A DNA stretch of 64,000 bases from Bufo bufo. Lineage: Eukaryota; Chordata; Amphibia; Anura; Bufonidae. Position 1 is the first letter of the stretch; every line of letters begins with the position of its first letter. The stretch spans positions 193,450,559 to 193,514,558 of the forward strand of contig NC_053391.1 of the NCBI RefSeq assembly GCF_905171765.1. Direction: 5' to 3'. The notes under the pieces are model-generated. The model saw nothing but the letters and a program-made list of their open reading frames with translations, ran no database searches and had not been told where the DNA came from. Shown here in pieces: positions 47,083 through 58,679 of this stretch. Both the position numbers and the translations under genes were made by a program.

Positions 47083-49044
47083 TATTCAGTATTATATACC
47101 AAGCTGTACTGATAAACCCTATAGGCCGGTCATTATTCAGTATTACATACCAAGCTGTACTGATAAACCCTATAGGTGATCAGTATTCAGTATTATATAC
47201 CAAGCTGTACTGATAAACCCTATAGGCCGGTCATTATTCAGTATTATATACCAAGCTGTACTGATAAACCCTATAGGCCGGTCATTATTCAGTATTATAT
47301 ACCAAGCTGTACTGATAAACCCTATAGGTGATCATTATTCAGTATTATATACCAAGTTGTACTGATAAACCCTATAGGTGATCAGTATTCAGTATTATAT
47401 ACCAAGCTGTTCTGATAAACCCTATAGGCCGGTCATTATTCAGTATTATATACCAAGCAGTACTGATAAACCCTATAGGTGATCAGTATTCAGTATTATA
47501 TACCAAGCTGTACTGATAAACCCTATAGGTGATCATTATTCAGTATAATATACCAAGCTGTACTGATAAACCCTATAGGTGATCAGTATTCAGTATAATA
47601 TACCAAGCTGTACTGATAAACCCTATAGGTGATCATTATTCAGTATTATATACCAAGCTGTACTGATAAACCCCATAGGTGATCAGTATTCAGTATTATA
47701 TACCAAGCTGTACTGATAAACCCTATAGGTGATCAGTATTCAGTATTATATACCAAGCTGTACTGATAAACCCTATAGGTGATCATTATTCAGTATTATA
47801 TACCAAGTTGTACTGATAAACCCTATAGGTGATCAGTATTCAGTATCATATACCAAGCTGTTCTGATAAACCCTATAGGCCGGTCATTATTCAGTATTAT
47901 ATACCAAGCTGTACTGATAAACCCTATAGGTGATCATTATTCAGTATTATATACCAAGCTGTACTGATAAACCCTATAGGCCAGTCATTATTCAGTACTA
48001 TATACCAAGCTGTACTGATAAACCCTATAGGTGATCATTATTCAGTATTATATACCAAGCTGTACTGATAAACCCTATAGGCCGGTCATTATTCAGTATT
48101 ATATACCAGACTGTACTGATAAACCCTATAGGCCGGTCATTATTCAGTATTACATACCAAGCTGTACTGATAAACCCTATAGGCCGGTCATTATTCAGTA
48201 TTACATACCAAGCTGTACTGATAAACCCTATAGGTGATCATTATTCAGTATTATATACCAAGCTGTACTGATAAACCCCATAGGTGATCAGTATTCAGTA
48301 TTATATACCAAGCTGTACTGATAAACCCTATAGGTGATCAGTATTCAGTATTATATACCAAGCTGTACTGATAAACCCTATAGGCCGGTCATTATTCAGT
48401 ATTACATACCAAGCTGTACTGATAAACCCTATAGGCCGGTCATTATTCAGTATTATATACCAAGCTGTACTGATAAACCCTATAGGTGATCATTATTCAG
48501 TATTATATACCAAGCTGTACTGATAAACCCTATAGGTGATCAGTATTCAGTATTATATACCAAGCTGTACTGATAAACCCTATAGGCCGGTCATTATTCA
48601 GTATTATATACCAAGCTGTACTGATAAACCCTATAGGCCGGTCATTATTCAGTATTATATACCAAGCTGTACTGATAAACCCTATAGACCGGCCACTATT
48701 CAGTATTATATACCAGACTGTACTGATAAACCCTATAGGTGATCATTATTCAGTATTATATACCAAGTTGTACTGATAAACCCTATAGGCCGGTCATTAT
48801 TCAGTATTATATACCAAGCTGTACTGATAAACCCTATAGGCCGGTCATTATTCAGTATTATATACCAAGCTGTACTGATAAACCCTATAGACCGGCCACT
48901 ATTCAGTATTATATACCAGACTGTACTGATAAACCCTATAGGCCGGTCATTATTCAGTATTATATACCAAGCTGTACTGATAAACCCTATAGGTGATCAG
49001 TATTCAGTATTATATACCAAGCTGTACTGATAAACCCTATAGGC
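47083..49044. repeat. 50/51-bp satellite array
   Basis: About 39 units of 'tattatataccaagctgtac'-'tgataaaccctatagg' followed by either 'ccggtcattattcag' (51 bp) or 'tgatca/cagtattcag' (50 bp). The 51-bp form is a multiple of three, so runs of it give spurious periodic reading frames. Degenerate units continue to about 49440 beyond a nested hAT. Confidence 0.97.
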
Positions 49045-49366
49045 CAGTGATGGCGAACCTATGGCACTGGTGCCAGAGGCGGCACTCAGAGCCCTGTCTG
49101 TGAGCACCCGCACCCTGGAAAAAGTCTATGGTGTACCAATATGCCTTAGACTTTACCCGCCATTCATCAGCGCAGGGCGCACTATGTACAGCACAAGCAG
49201 CGCACTAAATGTATGCAGGTTATTATAGCCAAATGATAAAGTACATAGAAGATATACTATTGGACTGTAGTATTTAGGGTAAATTGCCATGTTGGCACTT
49301 TGCGATAAATACGTGGGTTTTTGGTTGAAGATCGGCACTCGGTCTCTAAAAGGTTCACCATCACTG
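49045..49366. mobile_element. hAT MITE inserted in the satellite
   Basis: Ends CAGTGATGGCGAACCT / AGGTTCACCATCACTG are flanked by 8-bp CTATAGGC (49037-49044) and CTACAGGT (49367-49374), matching 6 of 8. The target is part of the satellite unit. Confidence 0.85.
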
Positions 49367-49744
49367 CTACAGGTGATCAGTATTCATTATACCAAACTAA
49401 ACTCTAGTAGTCAGCCATTATTGATTTTTCCATATCAAGCTATAATGGATATAATCAGAATTATTGTTCAGCATTATTCACATACCAGTCTCTACTGATA
49501 ACAACATATAGGCCAACTAATGTCCATTACTCCATATAAAAGCTGCTCTTAACAAGTCATTTCCATGGTATAAACCAGCAGCAACATTCTGTTATACTTT
49601 GCGTTACAGTTCCTCTTCATTTACAACACGTATGTTTGCTGTCAGTGAATGGAACATTCTTCTGTTCATCCAACGAACATTGGTTGACCAAAAAGGTTGG
49701 CTGTAAAATGTGCACCAGGCATAGCTCATCACCAGCATGGATTA

Positions 49745-50311
49745 GGGTGAGTTCACATCACCATTTCATTTTCCGTTCTTCTGATCCATCATAAGAATAG
49801 AAAAAAAAGCAAAAAACATGATCCTGTGCATCAGTTGTGCACATTTAGCATCCGTCTGAGATTAGTTTTTTTAGACAGAAACAAAATCCTGTATGCAGAA
49901 CTTTTTTTTCCCATCTAAAAACTAATTTCAGATGGAACTGGCGCAAACGGGTGCCAAATATGCACAACTGATGCACAGGATCCGTTTATATACTTTTTTT
50001 GTTGGAATGGAAAATAAGCCTTAGGGCTCATGCAGACAAACTTTTTTTTTTTTTGGCCTGTGTGCGGAACTATTCACTTCTGTGGGGCTGCAAAAACACT
50101 GAAGTGCGCATTCCGTGTCCACTCCTCCGTTCCGCAAAAAAAAAATAGAACGTGTCCTGCTATTGTCCACGTTATGGACAAGGAAAGGACTGTTCTATTA
50201 GGGGCCGTCCTTTCTCTCTGCAAAATGCGGAATGCACGCGGCCGGTATACTTGTTTTGCAGATCAGTAATTTGCGGACCGCATACCACCCAACGGTCGTG
50301 TGCATGAGCTC
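49745..50311. mobile_element. Two adjoining Harbinger-type MITEs
   Basis: The second (50024-50311) has GGGCTCATGCAGAC...GTGTGCATGAGCTC with TTA at 50021-50023 and 50312-50314. The first (about 49745-50020) shares the left TTA and has inner inverted 'cagttgtgcacattt' segments; its ends are less clear. Confidence 0.6.
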
Positions 50312-50414
50312 TTACACCGTCCTTAGTAATAACCTAATTACATCAATTTAAACTCTAAGGAAGACCAGACCATTGTTGATCCGTGTAGACGTAGGAGACA
50401 ATTACTGACTAGAT

Positions 50415-50561
50415 CAGGCATCCTCAAACTGCGGCCCTCCAGCTGTTGTAGAACTACAACTCCCACAATGCCCTGCTGTAGGCTGATACCTGTAGGCTGT
50501 TCGTGCATGCTGGGAGTTGTAGTTTTGCAACAGCTGGAGGGCCGCAGTTTGAGGATGCCTG
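50415..50561. mobile_element. hAT MITE, short palindrome
   Basis: CAGGCATCCTCAAACTGCGG is inverted at the right end, with inner 'actacaactccca' / 'tgggagttgtagt'. The 8-bp duplication is GACTAGAT (50407-50414) and GACTAGAG (50562-50569). Confidence 0.85.
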
Positions 50562-51140
50562 GACTAGAGGAACATGTTCTGCTTGATTTTTTTTACTTCT
50601 GTGATAATGGTAGGGTTTGTTCAGGACTAGGAAAATATGGTTCCTTTCTTTGCAAAACAGTCCCAAATCTGTCCAGGGGTTGTGCCTGACATTGCAGCTC
50701 AGCTCTATTCATATCAAAAAAACGAAAAACTATAAGGTCAAATTATGTATCAATTGCACTGCAAAGAGGATTTCTCTAGGCTCTGGCAGATTAGTTTTCT
50801 TCAGCAGTGGGCTGGTAATGCCACTTGAATCTGTTTTACAAGGAAGGGTATGCCAGTGTCAGAGTGAACTATTCACCCAGGGCTTCAGTTGTGATCTCCA
50901 GTGCTCCATATAGTTACAGGGAGCTTATTCCATCTGCGCAAGGGAATTCGGCAGCTGCTCGCTTCTACAGGGCTCCGAGCGATCACATATTTCTAGAATT
51001 TCTTACCAGTACTCAAGAAATCGAGCGTGTTTATTGCTGTATACATTTAGGGGGTCATTTATCATTTGAGATTCACTTTGAAGTTGGGTTTTGCGTTTTA
51101 TGAACTGGTGCAGTTTCCAACTGCATTGTTGTATCCCTTA

Positions 51141-51394
51141 GGCCTCTTGCACACGACCGTATGCCCTCCGAGATATACGGTCCGTGAGCGTACAGCACCA
51201 ATGATACTGTGCACGTCGGGCCGCCTCTGTGACTATTGTCCCGCACTCATAAGATCGTATAAGTGCGGGACGATAGCCCCGCGGGCTGCCCGACATGCAC
51301 AGCATCATTGTAATCTACAATCAATGCCGCTTCGGGACATATGGCCCGCTCACGGACCAGGTCTCGGAGGGCATACGGTCTTGTGCAAGAGGCC
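51141..51394. mobile_element. Harbinger-type MITE, near-perfect palindrome
   Basis: GGCCTCTTGCACACGACC to GTCTTGTGCAAGAGGCC, preceded by TTA and followed by TAA. Long arms pair through 'ccgtatgccctccgag' and the 'tccgtgagc' region. Confidence 0.75.
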
Positions 51395-51768
51395 TAAGTC
51401 CTAGAAAATACACCAGGAGGCTGCCTGGCGTAGGATTGCGACATTTCAAGTGTAATGTGCCATATTCCAGCTCTCATCTCACTTTGCTGCCTTAAACATA
51501 GACCACATTGAAAAGTGACGTCTCCAAAATGTCGCAGAAATGTCACGAAAAAGTCAAAATTGCCATGTTGTGCGACATTTTTAGACCAAAGGTCTGACAT
51601 ATTTGGTTTGATAAATTACCCCCTTACACTTTGGGGGTCATTTATCATTTAGAATAGTTTTTGTGTCAGTTTTAAGTCTGGCCTTGCTTTGTGTGCCTGC
51701 ACCAAATGTATGAACTGGTGCACCTTAATAGTATATGTGGTGTGAGTACAATGTGGTTTACACCTTTA

Positions 51769-52051
51769 GGCCTATTGCACACGACCGTATGGCTTTTTTT
51801 CAGTATTTTGTGGTCCGCAAAAAATACGGATGACGTCCGTGTACATTCCGTTTTTTGCGGAACGTAACAGCTGGCCCCTGATATAACAGTACTATCCTTA
51901 TCCGTTATGCGGACAATAATAGGACATGTTCTATCTTTGAATGGAAATATGGAAACGGAAGGCAAATGGAGTATCTTCTGTTTTTTTTGCGGATTTATTG
52001 AAATGAAATGCAAAAAAATGAAAAAAATGAAGCGTTCATGTGCAAGATGCC
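51769..52051. mobile_element. Harbinger-type MITE
   Basis: GGCCTATTGCACACGACC...GTGCAAGATGCC is flanked by TTA at 51766-51768 and 52052-52054. The right TTA is shared with the next element. Confidence 0.75.
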
Positions 52052-52054
52052 TTA

Positions 52055-52723
52055 GGCTCCATTCACACGTCTGCAAATGGGTCCGCATCTGTTCCTCAAT
52101 TTTGCGGAATGGGTGCGGACCCATTCATTCTCTATGGGGCTGGAAGAGATGCGGAGAGCACACTATGTGCTCTCCGCATCCGCATTTCTGGAGCGCGTCC
52201 CCGATCTTCCGGTCCGCAGCTCCGCAAGAAAATAGAGCATGTCCTATTCTTGTCCGCAATTGCGGACAAGAATAGGACATGTTCTATTTTTTTGGCCATA
52301 CGGAAGTGTGGATACGCAAATGTGGATGCAGACAGCACATTCCGACCCCATTGAAAATGAATGGGTCCGCACCTGTTCTGTAAAATTGCGGAACGGATGC
52401 GGACCCATTTTGCGGACGTGGTACATGCACATGTTCAGTATTCATGTGCGGAGAATCCGCACTGAAATCCGCAGGTGTTTGCAGGCAAATTTGTGCGGTC
52501 AATCAATTGGTGCGGATTTTACTAAGTTAATGAAGAAAATCCGGTCAGGAAAAATAAAATAAATTGACATGCTGCGGATTTTAAAATCCGCACCGCAGGT
52601 GAAAATCTGCGCGGAAAAAATCTGCATCGTGTGCATTGAGAACTTCAAATTCTCATAGAATACAATGTACATGACCTATGGTGCGGATTTTCCGCACGCA
52701 ATCCTGATTGTGTGCATTTAGCC
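52055..52723. mobile_element. Harbinger-type element(s) with 44-bp perfect palindrome
   Basis: GGCTCCATTCACACG on the left and the complement of GTGTGCATTTAGCC on the right, between TTA triplets at 52052-52054 and 52724-52726. It may be two fused copies. 52238-52281 is a perfect palindrome centred on GCAATTGC. Confidence 0.65.
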
Positions 52724-52726
52724 TTA

Positions 52727-53270
52727 GGCTACATTCACACGAACGTATTTTGTTTCCGTGTCCGTTCCGTTTTTTTTTGTGGATAGGATGCAGACCCATT
52801 CATTTCAATGGGTCCGCCAAAAAATGCTATCTTCATCCATATGTTCATTCCGTAGTCCTGCAAAAAAAAATTGAAAATGTCCTATTCTTGGCCGTTTTGC
52901 AGACAAGGATAGGCATTGTTACAATGGATCCGCAGTTTGCGAAATGCTAAACTCATGCGGTCGTGTGAATCTAGCCTACATGCACACGTTTTGTTTCCGT
53001 GTCCGTTCCGTTTTTTTTGCGGATTGGATGAGGACCCATTCATTTTAATGGGTCTGCAAAAAAATGCGGACAGCACATCGTGTGCTGTCCGGATCCGTAT
53101 GTCCGTTCCATAGCCCCACAAAAAAAATATAGAGAATGTCCTATAGGCATTGTTACAATGGATCCTCAAAAAAAAAGGATGCAATATGGATGCCAAAAGG
53201 ACGTCATCCATAATTTTTGTGGATCAGTGTTTTGCGGATGCAAAACACATACGGTCGTGTGAATGTAGCC
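52727..53270. mobile_element. Two tandem Harbinger-type MITEs
   Basis: Both begin with 'acattcacacg' or 'acatgcacacg' then 'ttttgtttccgtgtccg', and both end 'cggtcgtgtgaatctagcc' or 'cggtcgtgtgaatgtagcc'. The junction is near 52975. Confidence 0.65.
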
Positions 53271-53509
53271 ATAGGTGTAAAAGTAGACCAGGAGGTTGCC
53301 TGGCGTGGGTTGCGACTTTTTTGCGACGCTTGGAAAAGTCACACATAGTAAATGAGCCATAATCCAGGTCTAGACTACTGTGAAGAGTGGGGAGTATCAT
53401 GAAATATAGAAAATTAACCAAATTTTGCAGAAAATGTCACAGTTGCCATGACTTGCGACTTTGTTTGACCACAAAACTGACACTTCTGATTTGATAAATG
53501 TCCCCCTTA

Positions 53510-53706
53510 GGACTCATGCACACAAACGTGGTTTGGTTCCACATGCTGTCCACATCCGTTGGTCTGGGGCCACCAAAAAAATAGAACATGTCCTATTCTT
53601 GTCCGTTTTGTAGACAAAAATAAGCATTTCTATTATGGGTGGTCCGCTCCGTTCCGCAAATTGCAGAATGCACATGGATGGCATCGTGTTTTGCGGACTG
53701 CAAAAC
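53510..53706. mobile_element. Harbinger-type MITE, right end lost
   Basis: GGACTCATGCACACAAACG follows TTA (53507-53509). The internal 'aacatgtcctattcttgtc' phrase is shared with neighbours. The end is cut off near 'ggactgcaaaaca'. Confidence 0.55.
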
Positions 53707-53830
53707 ACTTTATTTTTACCAACTAGAAACTTGTTTTAAGAGGGTCTCTACCTTATCCCTTGCCTCCAGCCATCTAGTCTCAGAGACTGACAGGCACTGC
53801 CCTGAGGGCAAAGAAGGGGTAGGGCGCTTA

Positions 53831-54182
53831 GGCTACTTTCACACTTGCGATAGTCTTTTCCAGCAGGCTCTTCCGGCAGGGGCAAGTCCGCTCCGGCCCC
53901 ATTCACTATAATGGGGGCGGTCCGGCGGTCTGGCCGCAGCACGACAAACATGCCGAGAGGCGGCCGGACAAAAACTACAACATGCTGCGGTTTTGTCCGG
54001 CTGCCTCTCGGCTTGTTTACCGTGCTGCGGCCGGACCTCCGGCCCGCCCCTATTATAGTGAATGGGGCCAGAGCGGACTTCCAGCGGCACAGTGGACTAG
54101 CGGTAGCACGGATCCTGCAGGCTGTTCCCCTGCTGGAACAGCCTGTCGGAAAAGGCTACCTACTGCAAGTGTGAAAATAGCC
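53831..54182. mobile_element. Harbinger-type palindromic MITE
   Basis: GGCTACTTTCACACTTGC / GCAAGTGTGAAAATAGCC are flanked by TTA at 53828-53830 and 54183-54185. The arms pair through 'ccccattcactataatggg' / 'ctattatagtgaatgggg'. The ends are the same as the 40390-44983 element. Confidence 0.85.
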
Positions 54183-54185
54183 TTA

Positions 54186-54592
54186 GCAAGATATTCAAGT
54201 TTTTTTTTTCAGTCTCATATTACCATATCATACAGATATATTAAAAATACATTAGACGGCATACATTTGGTATTCGGGAATGATTCCAATGCAAGAAAGC
54301 ATACATTCTCTAGGAAATGTGCAGCAGACATGCTGACCCAATGGCACTGCACAACAAATTAGATGATTATATGACCAAATTTGATCCAGTTCCCAAAGAT
54401 GCTAAATGGATTGATATGTTCTTTGACTTTTATCATGACCCTTGTTATTTGGTGGTTTCTTGTCTGATAATCCCAGAATAAGAGAGTAATCTGCCCTTCT
54501 AAGCCATCTGTGCTGAGAACCAATAAACTATGTAAGCAGAGATGGTATTTAACACATGATTAACCAGCATTTCCCGGTGCTTGATCTATTGG
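54186..54592. other. Intronic sequence, nothing recognised
   Basis: AT-rich DNA between two transposons. No exon or repeat boundary found. Confidence 0.4.
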
Positions 54593-54744
54593 GTAGCTTG
54601 TAGTGTTGAGCAAGCACCAAAGTACTTGTGTGCTCGGGTGCTTGAGTAGAACACTTTGCGATATATTTACATATATTATAATATATTATATATTCTAAAT
54701 ATATAATAATATGTGTAAATATATTATGGCTAAAAACTTATATA

Positions 54745-55055
54745 TATTTAAATCAAGTTTAGTCTCTATTTCTGAAAATGTTTGTGACAGGATTTGAACT
54801 CACAGCTTCTGCATCACAGCCCAGAACTTTAACCACTACACTTGCCAGTCACTAAAAAAAATGTATTGGTCTCAGTAGAAGTACAGTAGAGTAGAAGTCT
54901 CTCTTTTTATTTTTTTTATTTTAAAGTAACTGGCTAAGTGGCTATGCAGCTATTGTAGCTGAGTGGTTAAGTGCCTTGCCTCTAATGTAAAAGGTTGTGA
55001 GTTCAAATCCTGGCAGAAACTTTTCTGAAATATAGGCTAAATTTGATTTAAGTAC
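54745..55055. repeat. Inverted pair of tRNA-like (SINE-like) segments
   Basis: The plus arm has 'tagctgagtggttaagtgcc' (A-box-like) and 'gagttcaaatcctg' (B-box-like) at about 54955-55012. The minus arm has 'gtagtggttaaagttc' and 'gtgagttcaaatcctgtc' at about 54785-54850. 'ttttctgaaatata' and 'atttctgaaaatg' flank them as complements. Neither arm folds into a complete cloverleaf as written. Confidence 0.6.
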
Positions 55056-55201
55056 ACTGGATGTCCCCAAGCACGGACTCCATATATGGACATAGCTATA
55101 TGGAGTCAGAGTAGGGACTCCTAAGCAGCGGACTCACACTGAGGGATTCCCTCACTGTACAGCGATCTTCTGCATAGGAATAAAGGCTAAATTAGATTTA
55201 A

Positions 55202-56010
55202 AGAGAGTCTGTCATCAGCATTTCACTTTTTTAACCCTTCCCATAGCTCCCTAGCATGCTTACAGTTAATAAAAACGTTACCTCTGACATCAATCCTGGA
55301 CTTATAAAACCATCAAAATTGTTCTTTATAACATATGCAAATGAGGGCTCGCAAGTGCCCAGGGGCGGCGTTACCCTCGTAGGTGCCCTGCTAGCTCAGC
55401 CTTTTCATTGCTTCCCCCCGCCCCTTCTTACCCTCCGCCCGCCCATCCTTTCCCTCTGACCGCCTATCTACCAACTTGTTATTCCGCCGAGATCCCGCGT
55501 CTGCGCACTCATTCCTTTGGCCAGCGCATGTGCACTGCGATGCCCATACCTTGTATGGCATCACAGTAACTATTGCGCATGCGCACGCTGACGACGCGAA
55601 AACACAACAAAGGAGGCGGTCCATCGGCGCATGCGCATTAATTACTGTGATGCCGTACAAGGAATGGGCATCGCAGTGCGCATGCGCCGGCCAAAGGAAT
55701 GAGTGCGCAGGCCCGGGATCTTGGCGGAATAACAAGTTGGTAGATAGGCGGTCAGAGGGAAAGGATGGGCGGGCGGAGGGTAAGAAGGGGCGGGGGAAAG
55801 CAATGAAAAGGCTGAGCTAGCAGGGCACCTACGAGGGTAACGCCACCCCCTGGGCACTTGCGAGCCCTCATTTGCATATGTTATAAAGATCGTTTTTGAT
55901 GGTTCTATAAATCCAGGATTGATGCCAGAGGTAACGTTTTTATTAACTGTAAGCATGCTAGGGAGCTATGGGAAGGGTTAAAAAAGTGAAATGCTGATGA
56001 CAGACTCCCT
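55202..56010. mobile_element. piggyBac-type palindrome, 809 bp
   Basis: AGAGAGTCTGTCATCAGC / GCTGATGACAGACTCCCT are flanked by TTAA at 55198-55201 and 56011-56014. The two halves are near-perfect complements along almost their whole length, including GC-rich 'gcgcatgcgc' segments near the centre. Confidence 0.9.
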
Positions 56011-56119
56011 TTAAATACACTGACTCGAGCATCGCGGTGGAGCACACTGGTGTTCGGCCGAGCATGCTTGCTCAGCACTAGTAGCTTGCAATATACTGGT
56101 CTCAGTTTCCTATAGACCT

Positions 56120-56255
56120 GGCATGTTCAACCTGCAGCCCCCAAGCTGTTGCAAAACTACAACTCCCAGCATTCCCGGACAGCATGCAGCTATCAGCCTA
56201 TGGTGGGCATGGTTTTACAACAGCTGGAGGACTGCAGGTTGAGCATCCCTGCAAT
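56120..56255. mobile_element. hAT MITE, 'aactacaactcccag' type
   Basis: 'gcatgttcaacctgcagcc' and 'ctgcaggttgagcatcc' form the inverted ends, with inner 'agctgttgcaaaac' / 'gttttacaacagct'. It is the same family as 50415-50561. The target duplication is not clear. Confidence 0.65.
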
Positions 56256-56805
56256 AAACCATTTGTCACATGAAGGGTTAGTATAATCTGCAATTGTAAA
56301 GATGTCCCATTCGAATGACATGAAATATAATTTAGCAAATAATGCATAACTTAAAGGCAATCTGTCAGGTTGGAAATGGTGTCCGATCCACGTACAGCAT
56401 ATTATACTGTAGAATTGGCTGAGCAGACTGATATATAGTGTGGTGGGAAAAGATTCTGTATAGCTGGCAATGTATTCTACTGTTTAGGAGTCAGTGGTTG
56501 GTCCTATCAGTGGCATACTTTGCATAAGTTTACATACAGAGATGAGTCAATCACTGATAAAACCGCCTACTGGACACCTAAGCATATGAAGAGCAGGAAT
56601 ATAAATTCATAAAATACAAGTCTACCATCAAACTATATATCAATCTGTTCAGCTCCTCCTGCTGTCAATATACTCCCTGCAGACCAGACATCATGTTCAA
56701 CAAGACAGATTCCCTTTAATGACTTCCATGACTGCTGTGCCTAATACATAAAGTATATCTTCGTAGTTAGCTTCACTTCCTCTGATATGTTTATGGAGTG
56801 ACTTA

Positions 56806-57033
<228 letters not shown>

Positions 57034-57077
57034 TTAGTTATTTATTTCAGATTCAGAATTAAAGTTGCCCATACACA

Positions 57078-58255
57078 TAGAAACATAGAATGTGTCGGCA
57101 GATAAGAACCATTTGGCCCATCTAGTCTGCCCAATATACTGAATACTATGAATAGCCTATCCCATGCATGCTTAAACTCCTTCACTGTATTTGGAGTTAC
57201 CACTTCTGCAGGAAGGCTATTCCATGCATCCACTACTCTCTCAGTAAAGTAATACTTCCTGATATTACTTTTAAACCGTTGCCCCTCTAATTTAAAACTA
57301 TGTCCTCTTGTAGCAGTTTTTCTTCTTTTAAATATTCTCTCCTCTTTTACCGTGTTGATTCCCTTCTGGAGATATGGTCTCCAGTACTGAGCACAATACT
57401 CCAAATGAGGTCTTACTAGTGCTCTGTAGAGCGGCATGAGCACCTCCCTCTTTCTACTGGTAATGCCTCTCCCTATACACCCAAGCATTCTGCTAGCATT
57501 TCCTTCTGCTCTATGACAATGTCTGCCTACCTTTAAGTCTTCTGAAATAATGACCCCTAAATCCCTTTCCTCAGATACTGAGGTTAGGACTATATCACTG
57601 ATTTTATATTCTGCTCTTGGGTTTTTACACGCCAGTTGCATTATCTTGCACTTATCAACATAAAATTTTAGTTGCCAGATTTCTGACCATTCCTCTAGTT
57701 TTCCTAAATCCTTTTCCATTTGGTGTATCCTTCCAGGAACATCAACCCTGTTACAAATCTTTGTGTCATCAGCAAAAAGACACACCTTACCATCGAGGCC
57801 TTCTGCAATTTCGCTGATAAAGATATTAAACAATATGGGTCCCAGAACAGATCCCTGAGGTACCCCACTGGTAACAAAAAACATTGTCTGAATATACTCC
57901 ATTGACTACAACCCTCTGTTGTCTGTCCCTCAGCCACTGCCTAATCCATTCAACAATATGGGAGTCCAAGCCCAAAGACTGCAATTTATTGATAAGCCTT
58001 CTATGTGGGACAGTATCAAAAGCCTTACTAAAGTCTAGATAAGCAATGTCTACTGCACCTCCGCCATCTATTATTCTAGTCACCCAATCAAAAAAATCTA
58101 TAAGATTAGTTTGACATGATCTCCCTGAAGTAAACCCATGCTGTTTTTGATCTTTCAATCCATGGGATTTTAGATGTTCCACAATCCTATCCTTAAGTAT
58201 AGTTTCCATTAATTTCCCCACTATTGATGTCAGGCTTACTGGCCTATAGTTGCCT
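57078..58255 (-). pseudogene. CR1/L2-clade LINE reverse transcriptase relic
   Basis: The upstream segment (58255 down to about 57895) has [30 protein letters not shown] and YLDFSKAFDTVPHRRL with the first catalytic Asp. A frameshift near 57885 leads into the second segment with [18 protein letters not shown] and LFADDTKIC, so both catalytic motifs survive but in different frames. Later, QYWRPYLQKGINTVKE jumps directly to RGHSFKLEGQRFK, an internal deletion of about 60 codons. The 3' end 'tagtctgcccaatatactga' and 'aaacatagaatgtgtcggca' lies about 100 bp upstream of the KCND3 pore exon, in the same orientation as the gene. It is inserted in another MITE, whose left piece is about 57060-57075. 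This is a different subfamily from 33438-36010. Confidence 0.85.
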
Positions 58256-58580
58256 ATAGTTGCGTTCAAAAACAATAGTTTGTCTGACAGCTATCTCAAA
58301 CAACTTGCTCCCAGCTCCCCACAACGTGCATTTGAATTCTATAGAGAGAGTGGAGAAAGCTGCTGCCAGACACTTCTTGTGGTGGCTTATCCCATGGGAG
58401 AACAAAAGGATCGAGCAAAAATATTCATTTTGGCTGACCCTTGTCTCCCTCGACATCTGTCGGGGGAGAGTTGGGAGCTCCCCACACACATTAGTGTGTC
58501 AGCTGAACCTGCCGTTCTCCGCGGGTTCAGCTAAGAAAAGAATGTTTATGGCCAGCCTAACACTGGCACACTCCAGGGTT
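58256..58580. mobile_element. MITE remainder to the right of the LINE
   Basis: It holds 'ttgtctgacagctatctcaa' and an end-like 'gaatgtttatggccagccta'. It resembles the other half of the element whose left piece is 'ttgcccatacacat' at about 57064. Confidence 0.4.
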
Positions 58581-58679
58581 CCCATTTTGAATAGTATGGG
58601 GTGTAGGTTACTGATTAGTCAATGTTGTTTTTGTGCAAATATTAATGATGAACTGCATTTTAGTAGAGTACAGTATTAT

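Larger units (their letters stand above)
54601..56080. mobile_element. hAT-type element with nested contents
   Basis: Ends TAGTGTTGAGCAAGC / GCTTGCTCAGCACTA are flanked by a perfect GTAGCTTG at 54593-54600 and 56081-56088. It contains an AT-rich palindrome (54660-54730), an inverted pair of tRNA-like segments and an 809-bp TTAA palindrome. The ends are the same type as 11968-13889. No transposase. Confidence 0.9.

Noticed and set aside
48031..48996. Repeating 17-residue frames in the satellite, and resemblance to a CRISPR array
   Set aside because: 51 bp is 17 codons, which produces the frames. The units are contiguous with no unique spacers and the genome is eukaryotic.
54950..55015. Functional tRNA gene
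   Set aside because: A- and B-box-like words are present, but acceptor and anticodon stems do not pair and the segment is one arm of an inverted repeat inside a transposon.
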